Shown: piece by piece, positions 33,323 to 41,306 of the stretch | Numbering within the stretch: the stretch's first letter is position 1 | Layout of the letters: the number at the start of each line of letters is the position of its first letter | NCBI GenBank assembly: GCA_964653145.1 | Contig: CAZZCG010000019.1 | Coordinates: forward strand, 1-64,000 | Origin: Pseudocalidococcus sp964653145 | GTDB lineage: Bacteria; Cyanobacteriota; Cyanobacteriia; Thermosynechococcales; Thermosynechococcaceae | DNA length: 64,000 bases | Direction: 5' to 3' | Notes under the pieces: generated by a model | Told to the model about the DNA's origin: nothing | The model's input: the letters and a program-made list of their open reading frames with translations, nothing else | Database searches by the model: none | Position numbers and translations under genes: made by a program

Positions 33323-34498
33323 ATGAACTTATTGGATCAACTGCGCCAAATGACCGTTGTGGTTGCGGATACCGGGGATATCCAGGCCATTGAACAATTC
33401 ACCCCTCGGGATGCCACCACCAACCCCTCCCTGATTACTGCGGCGGCCCAAATGCCCGAGTACCAGGCCATTGTTGATGAAACCTTACTCCAGGCCAAAG
33501 CTGATCTGGGTTCGGGAGCATCGGAAAAAGAGATCACGTCCCTGGCTTTTGATCGCTTAGCGGTGGCCTTTGGCCTCAAGATTTTGCAGATTATTCCCGG
33601 CCGTGTTTCAACAGAAGTGGATGCCCGTCTTTCCTATGACACCGAAGCAACCATCAAAAAAGCCCGGGACCTTATTGGTCAATACGCAGCGGCGGGGGTG
33701 GGGACAGATCGGGTGTTGATCAAGATTGCTTCAACCTGGGAAGGCATTAAGGCAGCGGAAGTTTTAGAGAAAGAGGGGATTCACTGCAATCTAACCCTTC
33801 TGTTTGGGTTACACCAGGCCATTGCCTGTGCTGAAGCGGGGGTCACCCTGATTTCACCGTTTGTCGGGCGAATTTTGGATTGGTACAAGAAAAGCACAGG
33901 TCGGGAGAGCTATGAGCCCCAGGAGGATCCCGGTGTCGTCTCGGTCACAACCATTTACAACTACTACAAAAAATTTGGTTATGCCACGGAAGTCATGGGG
34001 GCCAGTTTCCGCAATCTTGGCGAAATTACCGAGTTAGCGGGCTGTGATCTGCTAACCATCTCCCCAGCGTTGTTGGCCCAACTGCAGTCCACCGAGGCCG
34101 AACTCCCTCGAAAACTGGATGCCTCAAAAGCAGCAACCATGGACATTAGCCGGATTGCTATGGATTTGGATCAGTTTAACGCCATGCATGCCGCCGATCC
34201 CATGGCTACTGAAAAGCTGGATGAGGGAATTAAAGGATTCACCAAGGCCCTGGAAACCCTGGAGGATCTCCTTGCTCGCCGGATGCACCGCCTAGAGGGA
34301 GAAGCCGCCCTCACCCACGCCACAGAGGATATTTTTCACGTCTATGACCTGGATGGAGATGGCATTATTACCCGCGAAGAGTGGCTGGGAACCGATGCTG
34401 TTTTTGATGCCCTAGACACCAATCAGGATGGGAAAGTCACCCCTGAAGAAATTGGGGCGGGCCTGGGGGTCGTGCTGCATTTGGCCAAAGTCGGCTAA
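33323..34498 (+). CDS. tal: Transaldolase with C-terminal EF-hand pair
   Basis: Transfers a dihydroxyacetone unit between sugar phosphates in the pentose phosphate pathway. Residues 1 to about 320 are a class I transaldolase (DATTNPSLI, the Schiff-base lysine in RVLIKIASTWEG, HCNLTLLFG, ISPFVGRILDWY). The C-terminal 70 residues carry two canonical calcium-binding loops, DLDGDGIITREE and DTNQDGKVTPEE. This fusion also occurs in other cyanobacteria. A GTG at 33314 is possible, but the ATG at 33323 has GGGAG ten bases upstream. It ends one base before the convergent DUF2237 gene. Confidence 0.95.
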   Translation: MNLLDQLRQMTVVVADTGDIQAIEQFTPRDATTNPSLITAAAQMPEYQAIVDETLLQAKADLGSGASEKEITSLAFDRLAVAFGLKILQIIPGRVSTEVDARLSYDTEATIKKARDLIGQYAAAGVGTDRVLIKIASTWEGIKAAEVLEKEGIHCNLTLLFGLHQAIACAEAGVTLISPFVGRILDWYKKSTGRESYEPQEDPGVVSVTTIYNYYKKFGYATEVMGASFRNLGEITELAGCDLLTISPALLAQLQSTEAELPRKLDASKAATMDISRIAMDLDQFNAMHAADPMATEKLDEGIKGFTKALETLEDLLARRMHRLEGEAALTHATEDIFHVYDLDGDGIITREEWLGTDAVFDALDTNQDGKVTPEEIGAGLGVVLHLAKVG

Positions 34499-34499
34499 C

Positions 34500-34907
34500 C
34501 TAAATTTCCTGTGATTTGAGGGCGTGGGCCTGTAAATCCTCAAGATCAATCACCTCTAAGGCTGCGGCATGGGTTGCTTCTAAAATTACCGGCGGGGCCA
34601 CGCCCATGACAAACGCCTCTTGCCAGCGACTTGCACATAGGCACCAACGATCACCGGGTTTTAGGCCTGGGAAATTGAAGTGGAGTGCCGGAGTCGAGAG
34701 ATCGTTACCTTGGGCCTTTGTATAGTTCAAAAAGGCGGGGGTAACTTGGGCACAAACCACATGCACTCCCCGATCATCCGGCCCCGTTTCGCAATATCCG
34801 GTGCGATAAAATCCGGTCATGGGATTTGCACAACAGGACTGTAGCGGTGTCCCTAAAACATTAAGGGAAACATTACGGTTAGGGGCTGAGGGGATTCCAC
34901 TGGTCAT
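34500..34907 (-). CDS. DUF2237 family protein
   Basis: A 135-residue soluble protein of a widespread bacterial family of unknown function. Its signature is PMTGFYRTGYCETGPDDRGVH, with QGNDLSTP, FPGLKPGDRWCLCASRW and ILEATHAAAL later. Conserved cysteines (CC, CET, CLC) suggest a metal or redox role but this is not established. The start is ATG at 34907, convergent with tal. Confidence 0.85.
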   Translation of the reverse strand: MTSGIPSAPNRNVSLNVLGTPLQSCCANPMTGFYRTGYCETGPDDRGVHVVCAQVTPAFLNYTKAQGNDLSTPALHFNFPGLKPGDRWCLCASRWQEAFVMGVAPPVILEATHAAALEVIDLEDLQAHALKSQEI

Positions 34908-35062
34908 AGTTCACGTCCTTGGCCTGGAGTTGGATGCCGAGATCCTAACCAGGGAGCGCAAAACTCACAAGCATTGGAGCACCAATCCTAATACCCACTG
35001 CTTTATAGAAAATGAATTGCCTTACCATGGGAATGATTTAATTTAAATTTGGAATGTCTTAA

Positions 35063-36364
35063 ATGACAGCGGGTTTACTGGAGTTGGCGTTAATCCTCAT
35101 CTTGATTATTGCTAACGGAATTTTTTCAGGTTCGGAAATTGCCCTCATCTCAGCCCGCAAAGTCCGATTGGAAAATTTAATTAAATCGGGTCAACGTGGA
35201 GCTAGCATTGCCTTAAAACTTGCCAATGATCCCAATGACTTTCTCTCCACCGTTCAGATTGGCATCACTTTAATTGGAGTCTTGAGTGGGGCTATTGCTG
35301 GTGCCACAATTGCCAAACGTCTTGCAGACCTCTTAGCCCAAGTACCTCTTTTGCAGGGACAAAGTGAAGCATTAGGGGTGGGGATTATGGTCACGATTAT
35401 TACCTACCTGTCACTGGTGATTGGTGAACTTGTGCCCAAACGAATTGCCCTAAACAACCCGGAACAAATAGCCTGTACCGTTGCTAAACCCATGCGCTGG
35501 CTGTCCCGTTTGACTTCTCCTTTGGTGTATGTACTCAGTTCTTCTACAGAAGCCATTGTCCGAATTCTCGGAATTCAAGACTCAAATGCACCCAATGTCA
35601 CGGAAGAAGAGATTAAAGTCTTGATTCGCCAAGGCACCGAGTCGGGGATGTTTGAAGAATCTGAGCAGGAAATGGTGGAGCGGGTGTTTCGTTTAGCAGA
35701 TCGCTCGATTAAGTCCTTAATGACACCACGGACAGAGATCGTCTGGCTCAACAGCAAGTCCCCACTAGAGGAAAACTTAGCTTTAATTAGCAATAGCAAC
35801 CATTCTCGGTTTCCACTGGGGGATGGCACCCTTGATGACTGTAGGGGCATTATTCGGGGTAGTCGTTTCCTGGCAAGTTATTTAAGTGATCACAACATTA
35901 ATCTAATTGCCTTAGCCCAACCTCCCCTTTATGTTGCCGAAAGTACACCGGCGCTCCATGTTTTAGAGCAGTTTCAACAATCGGGAATGCACACGGCTTT
36001 GGTCACTGATGAATACGGCGGGATTGAGGGCCTGGTGACGCTCACGGATTTAATGGAAGGGATTGTTGGGGATTTACCCTCCGCCGAAACCGCCGATGAA
36101 CCGATGGCCGTTCAGCGGGACGATGGCTCCTGGCTATTTGATGGCCTCCTTTCCATAGATGAATTTAGAACGATCCTTGATGATTATGCTCTGCCAGAAA
36201 TGGGAACTCAGTACCATACCCTTGGAGGGTTTGTGATGCACTCTGTGATGCATATTCCCCGGGTCGGTGAGCATTTTGAGTGGGGCGGTTTACGCTTTGA
36301 GGTGGTGGATATGGATGACAAACGGGTGGATAAGATTTTGGTCACGCCGCTGTCATTCAAGTGA
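35063..36364 (+). CDS. CNNM/HlyC-CorC family membrane protein (DUF21, CBS, CorC_HlyC)
   Basis: A 433-residue protein. An N-terminal DUF21 membrane domain occupies residues 1-190 (NGIFSGSEIALISARK, GITLIGVLSGAIAG, and helices around 95-125). A CBS-pair region follows at about 200-330 (LMTPRTEIVWL, TALVTDEYGGIEGLVT). A C-terminal CorC/HlyC domain holds GTQYHTLGGFVMHS. Family members are magnesium or cobalt efflux or transport factors; the older haemolysin name is not informative. The first CBS motif seems shortened. It is separated by 120 A+T-rich bases from the HTH-EcsC cassette that follows. Confidence 0.88.
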   Translation: MTAGLLELALILILIIANGIFSGSEIALISARKVRLENLIKSGQRGASIALKLANDPNDFLSTVQIGITLIGVLSGAIAGATIAKRLADLLAQVPLLQGQSEALGVGIMVTIITYLSLVIGELVPKRIALNNPEQIACTVAKPMRWLSRLTSPLVYVLSSSTEAIVRILGIQDSNAPNVTEEEIKVLIRQGTESGMFEESEQEMVERVFRLADRSIKSLMTPRTEIVWLNSKSPLEENLALISNSNHSRFPLGDGTLDDCRGIIRGSRFLASYLSDHNINLIALAQPPLYVAESTPALHVLEQFQQSGMHTALVTDEYGGIEGLVTLTDLMEGIVGDLPSAETADEPMAVQRDDGSWLFDGLLSIDEFRTILDDYALPEMGTQYHTLGGFVMHSVMHIPRVGEHFEWGGLRFEVVDMDDKRVDKILVTPLSFK

Positions 36365-36381
36365 GTTGGATCATGCTTTAG

Positions 36382-36395
36382 GTATAACTTGTTAC
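36382..36395 (+). promoter_or_regulatory. Possible NtcA box upstream of the HTH-EcsC cassette
   Basis: GTATAACTTGTTAC matches GTA-N8-TAC. A TAN3T element (TAGCAT, 36420-36425) lies 24 bases further on. Such boxes arise by chance about once every 4 kb, and the area is A+T-rich, so the support is weak. Confidence 0.3.
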
Positions 36396-36535
36396 ATTTA
36401 GAGGGTTAACTGGCTGGAATAGCATGTATTCATAGAATAAAATCTATTACTATAAAAAACTTTACCTATGCTTAATCATGCCTTTTGAGGGGCGAGGCTA
36501 TTGATCGTGACAGTAATTGGTGTTATGGTTTTTTC

Positions 36536-37201
36536 ATGGTTGATTTAGGTAGCCTAGCTGAATCAGATTCAAGATGGTCTCTTGAAGAATTTGTCGAAGT
36601 TGCCAATCACTACTTAGAACAAGTTTTATCGCAACTTAATCAGGAGGACGCAAAAAAACGTTTCCGGGAGCCAGTCACCGCTCGGCTGGTACGCTACTAT
36701 GCCTCTCAAAGTTTAATCGATAAACCAGAGAAGGTTGGTCGTGAAGTTCGTTATAGCTATCGTCATCTGCTGCAGATTCTTGTTTGTCGGTGTCTTTTTA
36801 TTCAAGGCCAGACGATTCAAGCCATTCAGGAAATAACTCTTGCTTTCTCCAATGATGAGCTAGATAAAATTCTGAAGAATGTCAGTCAAAAATCAGGAGT
36901 AAGTGCTGGTTCAGTTGTAGGACTTGGACTCCTCGGTGCTGCAGGGCTGATAACTCCCTTAGCATTTTTAGGTGGTGGGGCATTGGCTGTAGGTGGATTA
37001 GCTGCTGGAGCCTCATTGATTCAAGCCCGTAGAAAAACTAACTTCAGTGATGCCACTGAATTTGAACTGAAACCAGGCCTGACGTTGAAAATTGACAAGG
37101 ATTTTGATTACCCCAAAACACAGGAGGACTATCAAAAGTTAATTAATCAAATTAATCCACTCATTATTGCGATTCTCAATCCCGACCAAGATTTAGAGTA
37201 A
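36536..37201 (+). CDS. MerR-like HTH protein with glycine-rich membrane segment
   Basis: A 221-residue protein from the ATG at 36536 (a TTG frame extends to 36485). Residues about 48-90 are a MerR-like winged helix: VTARLVRYYASQSLIDKP, then GREVRYSYRHLLQILVCR. A hydrophobic Gly/Ala/Leu-rich stretch of about 40 residues follows (GSVVGLGLLGAAGLITPLAF onward), long enough for a helical hairpin in the membrane. After a basic RRK comes a polar C-terminal domain ending in PLIIAILNPDQDLE. DNA binding combined with a membrane segment suggests a membrane-tethered regulator, though HTH domains of this kind also serve as protein adaptors. It is the first gene of a three-gene unit; the function is unknown. 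Confidence 0.7.
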   Translation: MVDLGSLAESDSRWSLEEFVEVANHYLEQVLSQLNQEDAKKRFREPVTARLVRYYASQSLIDKPEKVGREVRYSYRHLLQILVCRCLFIQGQTIQAIQEITLAFSNDELDKILKNVSQKSGVSAGSVVGLGLLGAAGLITPLAFLGGGALAVGGLAAGASLIQARRKTNFSDATEFELKPGLTLKIDKDFDYPKTQEDYQKLINQINPLIIAILNPDQDLE

Positions 37202-37288
37202 CCAAACTCTCAGGTATAAACAGCTTAGAAAATTGCACATTTCTTTATGTGTAAGTAGATTCTTGTATGAAATTTTTGGAGATATTCA

Positions 37289-38017
37289 ATGACTTCTTAT
37301 ATTGTGCATGATGAAGACGACAACAATCCCATAAATAGCCTGTTGAATTGGGTGATTGATGCCGCTGTCAATGGTTTTGGGCCAATTCCTTCCGCTGAAG
37401 AAGCTGCTAGGCATTACCGGGATACCAACTCAAGCATTGAAGACGCTATTAATAGTCTAATTGGTTGGCGGACAACTTATGGAGCAAGTGTTGGCTTTGT
37501 CACTGGTTTAGGTGGTTTACCAGCTTTACCCTTTGGTATTGCGGGCAGTTTAGCTTCTTCCTATGCATTGGGTGCTAGCACAGCGGCCACAATTGCCTGC
37601 TTGCGTGGGTACAATCCCCATTCAAATGAAGTTAAAACTCTGATTTTACTTTGCCTCATTGGTGAAGCTGGAGAAGAGATATTACGTCAAGCAGGGATTC
37701 AGGTAGGCAAGGTTGTTCTTAAAAAAGTTATTCAAGGAATTCCCGGAAAGGTTTTCATTGAGATTAACAAAAAGGTGGGATTTAGGTTAATGACCAAAGC
37801 TGGAGAAAAAGGGATTGTCAACTTAATGAAATTTGTTCCAATTGCTGGAGGTATAGTTGGGGCTGCATTTGATGGAATTTTCGTAAATCTTTGTGGGGGT
37901 ATGGCGAAAAAATTCTTTCCCAGTGATGGTGATGGCTCTGGAGGCTCTGGGGCAAAAGTTAACCGGAAACCTAAAAACCCAACTTCATTTGGTACGGCTG
38001 AGATTGAGATCGTTTAG
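37289..38017 (+). CDS. EcsC family protein
   Basis: A 242-residue protein matching the EcsC family. It shows NWVIDAAVNGFGPIPSAEEA, a glycine-rich hydrophobic part (ASVGFVTGLGGLPALPFGI), IACLRGYNPHSNEVKTLIL, and the closing FVPIAGGIVGAAFDG before a second hydrophobic stretch. The C-terminus is flexible and Gly/Ser-rich. EcsC is named from the Bacillus ecs operon, but its biochemical role is not known. The start ATG has GGAG seven bases upstream. It lies 87 bases after the HTH gene and 40 before the Gly/Ala-rich gene. Confidence 0.85.
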   Translation: MTSYIVHDEDDNNPINSLLNWVIDAAVNGFGPIPSAEEAARHYRDTNSSIEDAINSLIGWRTTYGASVGFVTGLGGLPALPFGIAGSLASSYALGASTAATIACLRGYNPHSNEVKTLILLCLIGEAGEEILRQAGIQVGKVVLKKVIQGIPGKVFIEINKKVGFRLMTKAGEKGIVNLMKFVPIAGGIVGAAFDGIFVNLCGGMAKKFFPSDGDGSGGSGAKVNRKPKNPTSFGTAEIEIV

Positions 38018-38057
38018 TTGTAAACCCACTATTTCTTGATTATGGAGCTTGAAGATT

Positions 38058-38627
38058 ATGAAACTTGAAGATGTCGCTAAGAATGTAGCTTCTTCTGTTG
38101 TTGATCATGCAATTCAAAAAAACACTGGAGTTGACGTAAAAATGGTGAAGGAAGTTGGAAAAAGTGTTGTTGGCGCTGGGGCGGCTGTAACTGCGGCATC
38201 TAGTCTGACGGTGGCTGCAACCTCTGGGGCTGGGATTACTTCTGGTCTTGCAGCAGCAGGAGGTGTTGTTGGGGGAGGAATGGCGGCCGGGCCGGCTGTC
38301 TTAGCTGCTGGGCCTGCTTATCTTGGAGCACAAGCAATTAATCATGTCATGTTCAAAGATGAACCAAACTTACCAAATCAAGAACGAGAGGCCCGAAACG
38401 CAGCACGGGTAGCAACTAACTTGGGCGCAACGGCTGGAGTTATTGGAGCAGGAGCGGTAACGGTGGCTGGTGGGGCCTCTGGGGCAGCAATCATGGGAAC
38501 TTTAGCAACAGTTGGGGGTGCTGTTGGCGGTGGAGCAATTGCAGGAACAGTTATTATTGCTGCTGCTCCGATTGCCGTTGCTGGAGCTATTGGCTATGGT
38601 ATTTATAAATTGTGGGGCGGGCGGTAA
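38058..38627 (+). CDS. Gly/Ala-rich membrane protein, unrecognised
   Basis: A 189-residue protein dominated by two long Gly/Ala/Val-rich hydrophobic regions, at about residues 35-90 and 115-180. They are separated by a charged stretch (FKDEPNLPNQEREARNAARV). The N-terminus is a short amphipathic helix (KLEDVAKNVASSVVDHA). GxxxG-type spacing is frequent (GGVVGGGMAAGPAVLAAG, GGAVGGGAIAG), the pattern used for tight helix packing or membrane insertion by glycine-zipper proteins and some pore formers. There is no cleavable signal. The ATG at 38058 has GGAG ten bases upstream. It is the last gene of the HTH-EcsC unit, followed by a terminator-like hairpin. Confidence 0.75.
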   Translation: MKLEDVAKNVASSVVDHAIQKNTGVDVKMVKEVGKSVVGAGAAVTAASSLTVAATSGAGITSGLAAAGGVVGGGMAAGPAVLAAGPAYLGAQAINHVMFKDEPNLPNQEREARNAARVATNLGATAGVIGAGAVTVAGGASGAAIMGTLATVGGAVGGGAIAGTVIIAAAPIAVAGAIGYGIYKLWGGR

Positions 38628-38642
38628 ACCTTAAATTTACTG

Positions 38643-38720
38643 AAGGAAGTATTGCTAAGTCCACTAAATATACCTAGAACGGAAATAGTATCTTTTGATC
38701 GTAGTAGTACTTCCTTTTTT
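38643..38720 (+). terminator. Terminator-like hairpin after the HTH-EcsC cassette
   Basis: AAGGAAGTA (38643-38651) pairs over nine bases with TACTTCCTT (38708-38716), and the second arm runs into a six-base T tract. The loop is long (56 bases), so efficiency is uncertain. Confidence 0.5.
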
Positions 38721-38760
38721 CTCTACATTTTGCTGCTTCAACTGAGGATATTTACTCATC

Positions 38761-38880
38761 ATGTCAAGGGAAAAACAAAAAAATACAGACGTTCTTAAGG
38801 GCAAAGAGTAGTTAAAAGAACATTGGTCTCAGAATTCGGTAAAAACCCTTGATTGGGAGATTGAGGTATTGCTTAATTAA
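38761..38880 (+). pseudogene. Possible remnant of a small gene with an in-frame TAG
   Basis: From ATG at 38761 the frame reads 16 codons (MSREKQKNTDVLKGKE), a TAG at 38809-38811, then 22 more codons (starting LKEHWSQN) to TAA at 38878. If TAG were CAG the product would be a 39-residue charged peptide. No ribosome-binding site is obvious, and chance is a real alternative. Confidence 0.25.
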
Positions 38881-38906
38881 TTTAGATAAGAGGCATTAAA
38901 CCTATC

Positions 38907-39347
38907 ATGTTTGGAACAAAACGCAAAACAGAACCAGACCCAAGAGTTAAGCAGCAACTAGATGCATTGGGTATCAGTTATGAATTAAATGAAGACGCAT
39001 CTTATTCTGTCGGGTTTGAATTAGAAGATGGCCGGGCTCAGCAAGCCTTTATCGAGTCTGAAACCTCCATGCTTGGTGAGTTTGAAATTAGAGAAGTTTG
39101 GTCTGTTGCTTACATTTCTGAAGGCCCATTAGATGCAGAATTAGCCAATTACTTACTGCATCAAAATTCACTATTGACTATCGGGGCCTGGCAATTGGTT
39201 CAACTAAGTCCAGATGAATTTGCAGTTGCTTATTCCAACAAAATTATTGCTGATTGTGATCCCGATGCATTGGCTGCTAGTCTGACCGTTGTTCTCAATA
39301 TTGCCGATGAGCTAGAGAAGAACCTTGATATTGGTGATCAGTTTTAA
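38907..39347 (+). CDS. YbjN-like domain protein
   Basis: A 146-residue acidic protein resembling the YbjN / type III secretion chaperone-like fold, with LDALGISYELNEDASYSVGF at the start, SEGPLDAELANYLLHQNSLL in the middle and a C-terminal helix. The assignment is by fold-level resemblance and is tentative. There is no signal peptide. The codon usage and A+T content are like the preceding cassette. An exported protein gene starts 20 bases after its stop on the same strand. Confidence 0.6.
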   Translation: MFGTKRKTEPDPRVKQQLDALGISYELNEDASYSVGFELEDGRAQQAFIESETSMLGEFEIREVWSVAYISEGPLDAELANYLLHQNSLLTIGAWQLVQLSPDEFAVAYSNKIIADCDPDALAASLTVVLNIADELEKNLDIGDQF

Positions 39348-39366
39348 TTTTTGCAAATTTTTGTCT

Positions 39367-39957
39367 ATGAAAACTGTACTCTCCTTGTGTGGTGCGATAT
39401 TCCTAACCTCGGCTTCCGGCCTGGCCTGGGTTTCGTCTGCTGGGGCTGTTCCGGTGAATGCTGCACTCATGGCTCAGTCTTCTGCTCCAACAACGTCTTT
39501 AACCAAAATTGATGCCAATCAGATCGCGATTCAAATTAAGAAAGGTGATTTTTCTTGGCATGGAACCTTATCTCGTACCTATGGGGATTTGTTTGGTGGG
39601 ACGGATGGACAAGTGCGCGTCAACTATGACTCAAAAACGGGTCGCGTTGTGGTGATTGATGATACTACGGGTGATGAGTTTTATAACTATATCTACCGTG
39701 CCCCAGCAAGTAGTAATCAACATCCCAGTACAACCCCGAAAACGGTAATGCAGCCAACCAGTGCCGATGCCTTTATGGTGGAGATTACGGAAGGAGAGTT
39801 TAAGTTTCGTGGCCCCCTGACTCGGAGTTCTGGCAATGTATTTATTGGTTCGGATGGCCGGGTGCGGATAATTTACGACAAAAATGCTAGCCGGATTGTG
39901 GTGATTAATGTGGTGACAGGGACTGAATTTTACAATTACAGCTATACCTATCGCTAA
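39367..39957 (+). CDS. Exported protein with two tandem repeats
   Basis: A roughly 196-residue protein with a signal peptide (MKTVLSLCGAIFLTSASGLA). Two copies of a beta-rich repeat of nearly 60 residues follow. Repeat one contains GDFSWHGTLSRTYGDLFGG, GQVRVNYDSKTGRVVVID and GDEFYNYIYR. Repeat two contains GEFKFRGPLTRSSGNVFIG, GRVRIIYDKNASRIVVIN and GTEFYNYSY. A Ser/Pro/Thr-rich linker separates them. The frame is open to 39325, but the ATG at 39367 starts the signal. I do not recognise the repeat. It probably follows the YbjN-like gene in one transcript. Its 3' end abuts a direct repeat. Confidence 0.75.
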   Translation: MKTVLSLCGAIFLTSASGLAWVSSAGAVPVNAALMAQSSAPTTSLTKIDANQIAIQIKKGDFSWHGTLSRTYGDLFGGTDGQVRVNYDSKTGRVVVIDDTTGDEFYNYIYRAPASSNQHPSTTPKTVMQPTSADAFMVEITEGEFKFRGPLTRSSGNVFIGSDGRVRIIYDKNASRIVVINVVTGTEFYNYSYTYR

Positions 39958-39965
39958 AGTCCTTG

Positions 39966-40084
39966 GCCTGGGCTAATTGTGGCGAAATTTCACGAATAGG
40001 GATGCGAGGAACTTGGTTATCAACCTTGAGAATAAGATCGTTACCCTCAAACTCCAGGGCCTGGACATGGTGAAACTTGGCCAT
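39966..40084 (-). pseudogene. DUF2442-like gene, degraded duplicate
   Basis: Reads ATG at 40084 then AKFHHVQALEFEGNDLILK, clearly homologous to the copy at 41142-41306. The homologous part stops at the repeat boundary near 39966, and the frame then runs into the 3' end of the upstream exported-protein gene. It is truncated and unlikely to be functional. Confidence 0.6.
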
Positions 40085-40178
40085 TAATTTCCCTTTAAGT
40101 ATCCATTCCAGGCCTCAGCTATTTCATCACAATGTCTCCATCTGATGTTCTATCAATAATTCAGGAGCCACAACACAA

Positions 40179-40208
40179 TTAAACAGCGGCAACGGTCTTG
40201 GCCTGGCG
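40179..40208 (-). pseudogene. Relic of the clpB C-terminus
   Basis: Thirty bases encoding RQAKTVAAV and the stop, identical to the end of the intact clpB gene at 41401-41430, but with no clpB sequence beyond. It marks the breakpoint of a duplication. Confidence 0.75.
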
Positions 40209-40301
40209 GGTGATCGGGTGGATATTTTGAAGTGCCAAAAGGATACTAATAAGCTACAGAGCGAGCGGAATCACTCAGTCATGCCTCTAAAGTTCTCTGG
40301 T

Positions 40302-40643
40302 TTAGTTTTGCCAATAAACAAAGATAGACCTCTCGGCGAGACGGAAAATTTCGCCTCTATCCCCTAATCCAGATTCACGATAGGCAGGCTGTCCATTCTG
40401 GTCTGTATACTTGTTTGGTTCATTGCCAACTGGGGTTAGGTCATAGCGTGTGCCATCGGGCAGTCTAATGCTGACAAATCCCTGGCGTTGGGAAAAGGCA
40501 CAAGGAACTGTAAAGGCAACTCGATCTTCACCTTTATGATAAACATCACAACGAGCTTTGACTGTATCGGCCTGGGCAGATAAACCAATAGCCATGGAGG
40601 AAATAGCTAGTGTCATTACAAAAAGTGTATTTGGAGCCTTCAT
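40302..40643 (-). CDS. Small exported protein, unrecognised
   Basis: A 113-residue protein with a clear signal peptide (hydrophobic run ending GLSAQADT). The mature part of about 88 residues has two cysteines (ARCDVYH and VPCAFSQ) placed to form a disulphide, and beta-rich segments such as GFVSIRLPDGTRYDL. Family not recognised. It is the only gene between the two copies of the 243-base direct repeat and so may be cargo of the rearrangement. Confidence 0.7.
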   Translation of the reverse strand: MKAPNTLFVMTLAISSMAIGLSAQADTVKARCDVYHKGEDRVAFTVPCAFSQRQGFVSIRLPDGTRYDLTPVGNEPNKYTDQNGQPAYRESGLGDRGEIFRLAERSIFVYWQN

Positions 40644-41141
40644 TGATTAATATTTCACTCTAATTGTATGTTCGTAATTATATATAATTAAATGGAAATC
40701 AAAAAACAAAACTCACTCAATTCATGAAATTTATCAATCGTCGTTGTGCATGTTTACGGAAAGATTAAGAAATTGCAAAAATTCCTATTTTGTGATGTGT
40801 TAAATTCTGAGTAAAATACTGGGAGTCTCAAGGCGGTTCATACCAGGCCTGGATATTGCTTTTAAGTCTCTATTTTCGGCTGAAGTGTTGAGTTTCTTAG
40901 TTACACTATTGGCCTGGTTAACTGATTGAATCGCTTCTAAAAAGGGGTTTGGGAGATGCTATGGTCATACTCCTGGGGCTGCTATAGGGGTCAAGCTATT
41001 TACTCGTGAAATCTGAGTGTGGCTGTATCCAGGCCTGGGTAGATTGCGAGATGTTAGTTCTAAAACTCATTGCTCGTAATTACTTTTAGAGCTTCTTCTA
41101 CATTTAAGGAGTTTAAAGCTTAGAAATGGATAATTTTTGAG
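40644..41141. other. Intergenic region between small exported protein and clpB locus
   Basis: About 500 bases, A+T-rich in the left half. It contains three heptamer copies, two of them as the full palindrome CCAGGCCTGG (about 40848 and 41031). No ORF, RNA gene or terminator could be supported. Confidence 0.4.
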
Positions 41142-41306
41142 CTATTTTGTAATCCCCTGATAATAAATAGATCGCTCCTCTGAGTTGGACTGGGCTAATC
41201 GGTAGGAAATTTTATGGATACGAATGGGAGGAACTTGGTCATCAAACTTGAGAATGAGATCGTCTCCCTCAAACTCTAAGGCCTGGACATGGTGAAACTT
41301 AGTCAT
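41142..41306 (-). CDS. DUF2442-like small protein, apparently truncated
   Basis: A 54-residue frame starting MTKFHHVQALEFEGDD, with DLILKFDDQ and ISYRLAQSNSEER matching the start of cyanobacterial DUF2442 proteins. The usual C-terminal SPSGYGIHW-type ending is missing: the frame ends YYQGITK. DUF2442 proteins often accompany DUF4160 proteins in antitoxin/toxin-like pairs; no partner is seen here. It lies 94 bases downstream of clpB on the same strand, and a degraded copy is at 39966-40084. Function in its present form is doubtful. Confidence 0.5.
   Translation of the reverse strand: MTKFHHVQALEFEGDDLILKFDDQVPPIRIHKISYRLAQSNSEERSIYYQGITK

Larger units (their letters stand above)
39966..40208. 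repeat. Direct repeat, copy 1 (duplicated clpB 3' end)
   Basis: This 243-base segment matches 41188-41430 at a constant offset of 1222 bases with no gaps. The right-hand 120 bases are nearly identical; the left-hand part has diverged. It contains a relic of the DUF2442-like gene and, at 40179-40208, the last nine codons plus stop of clpB. Confidence 0.9.

Noticed and set aside
38907..39957. YbjN-like and tandem-repeat genes as fourth and fifth members of the HTH-EcsC cassette
   Set aside because: A terminator-like hairpin and a 280-base gap separate them from the cassette, so they are treated as a separate unit.
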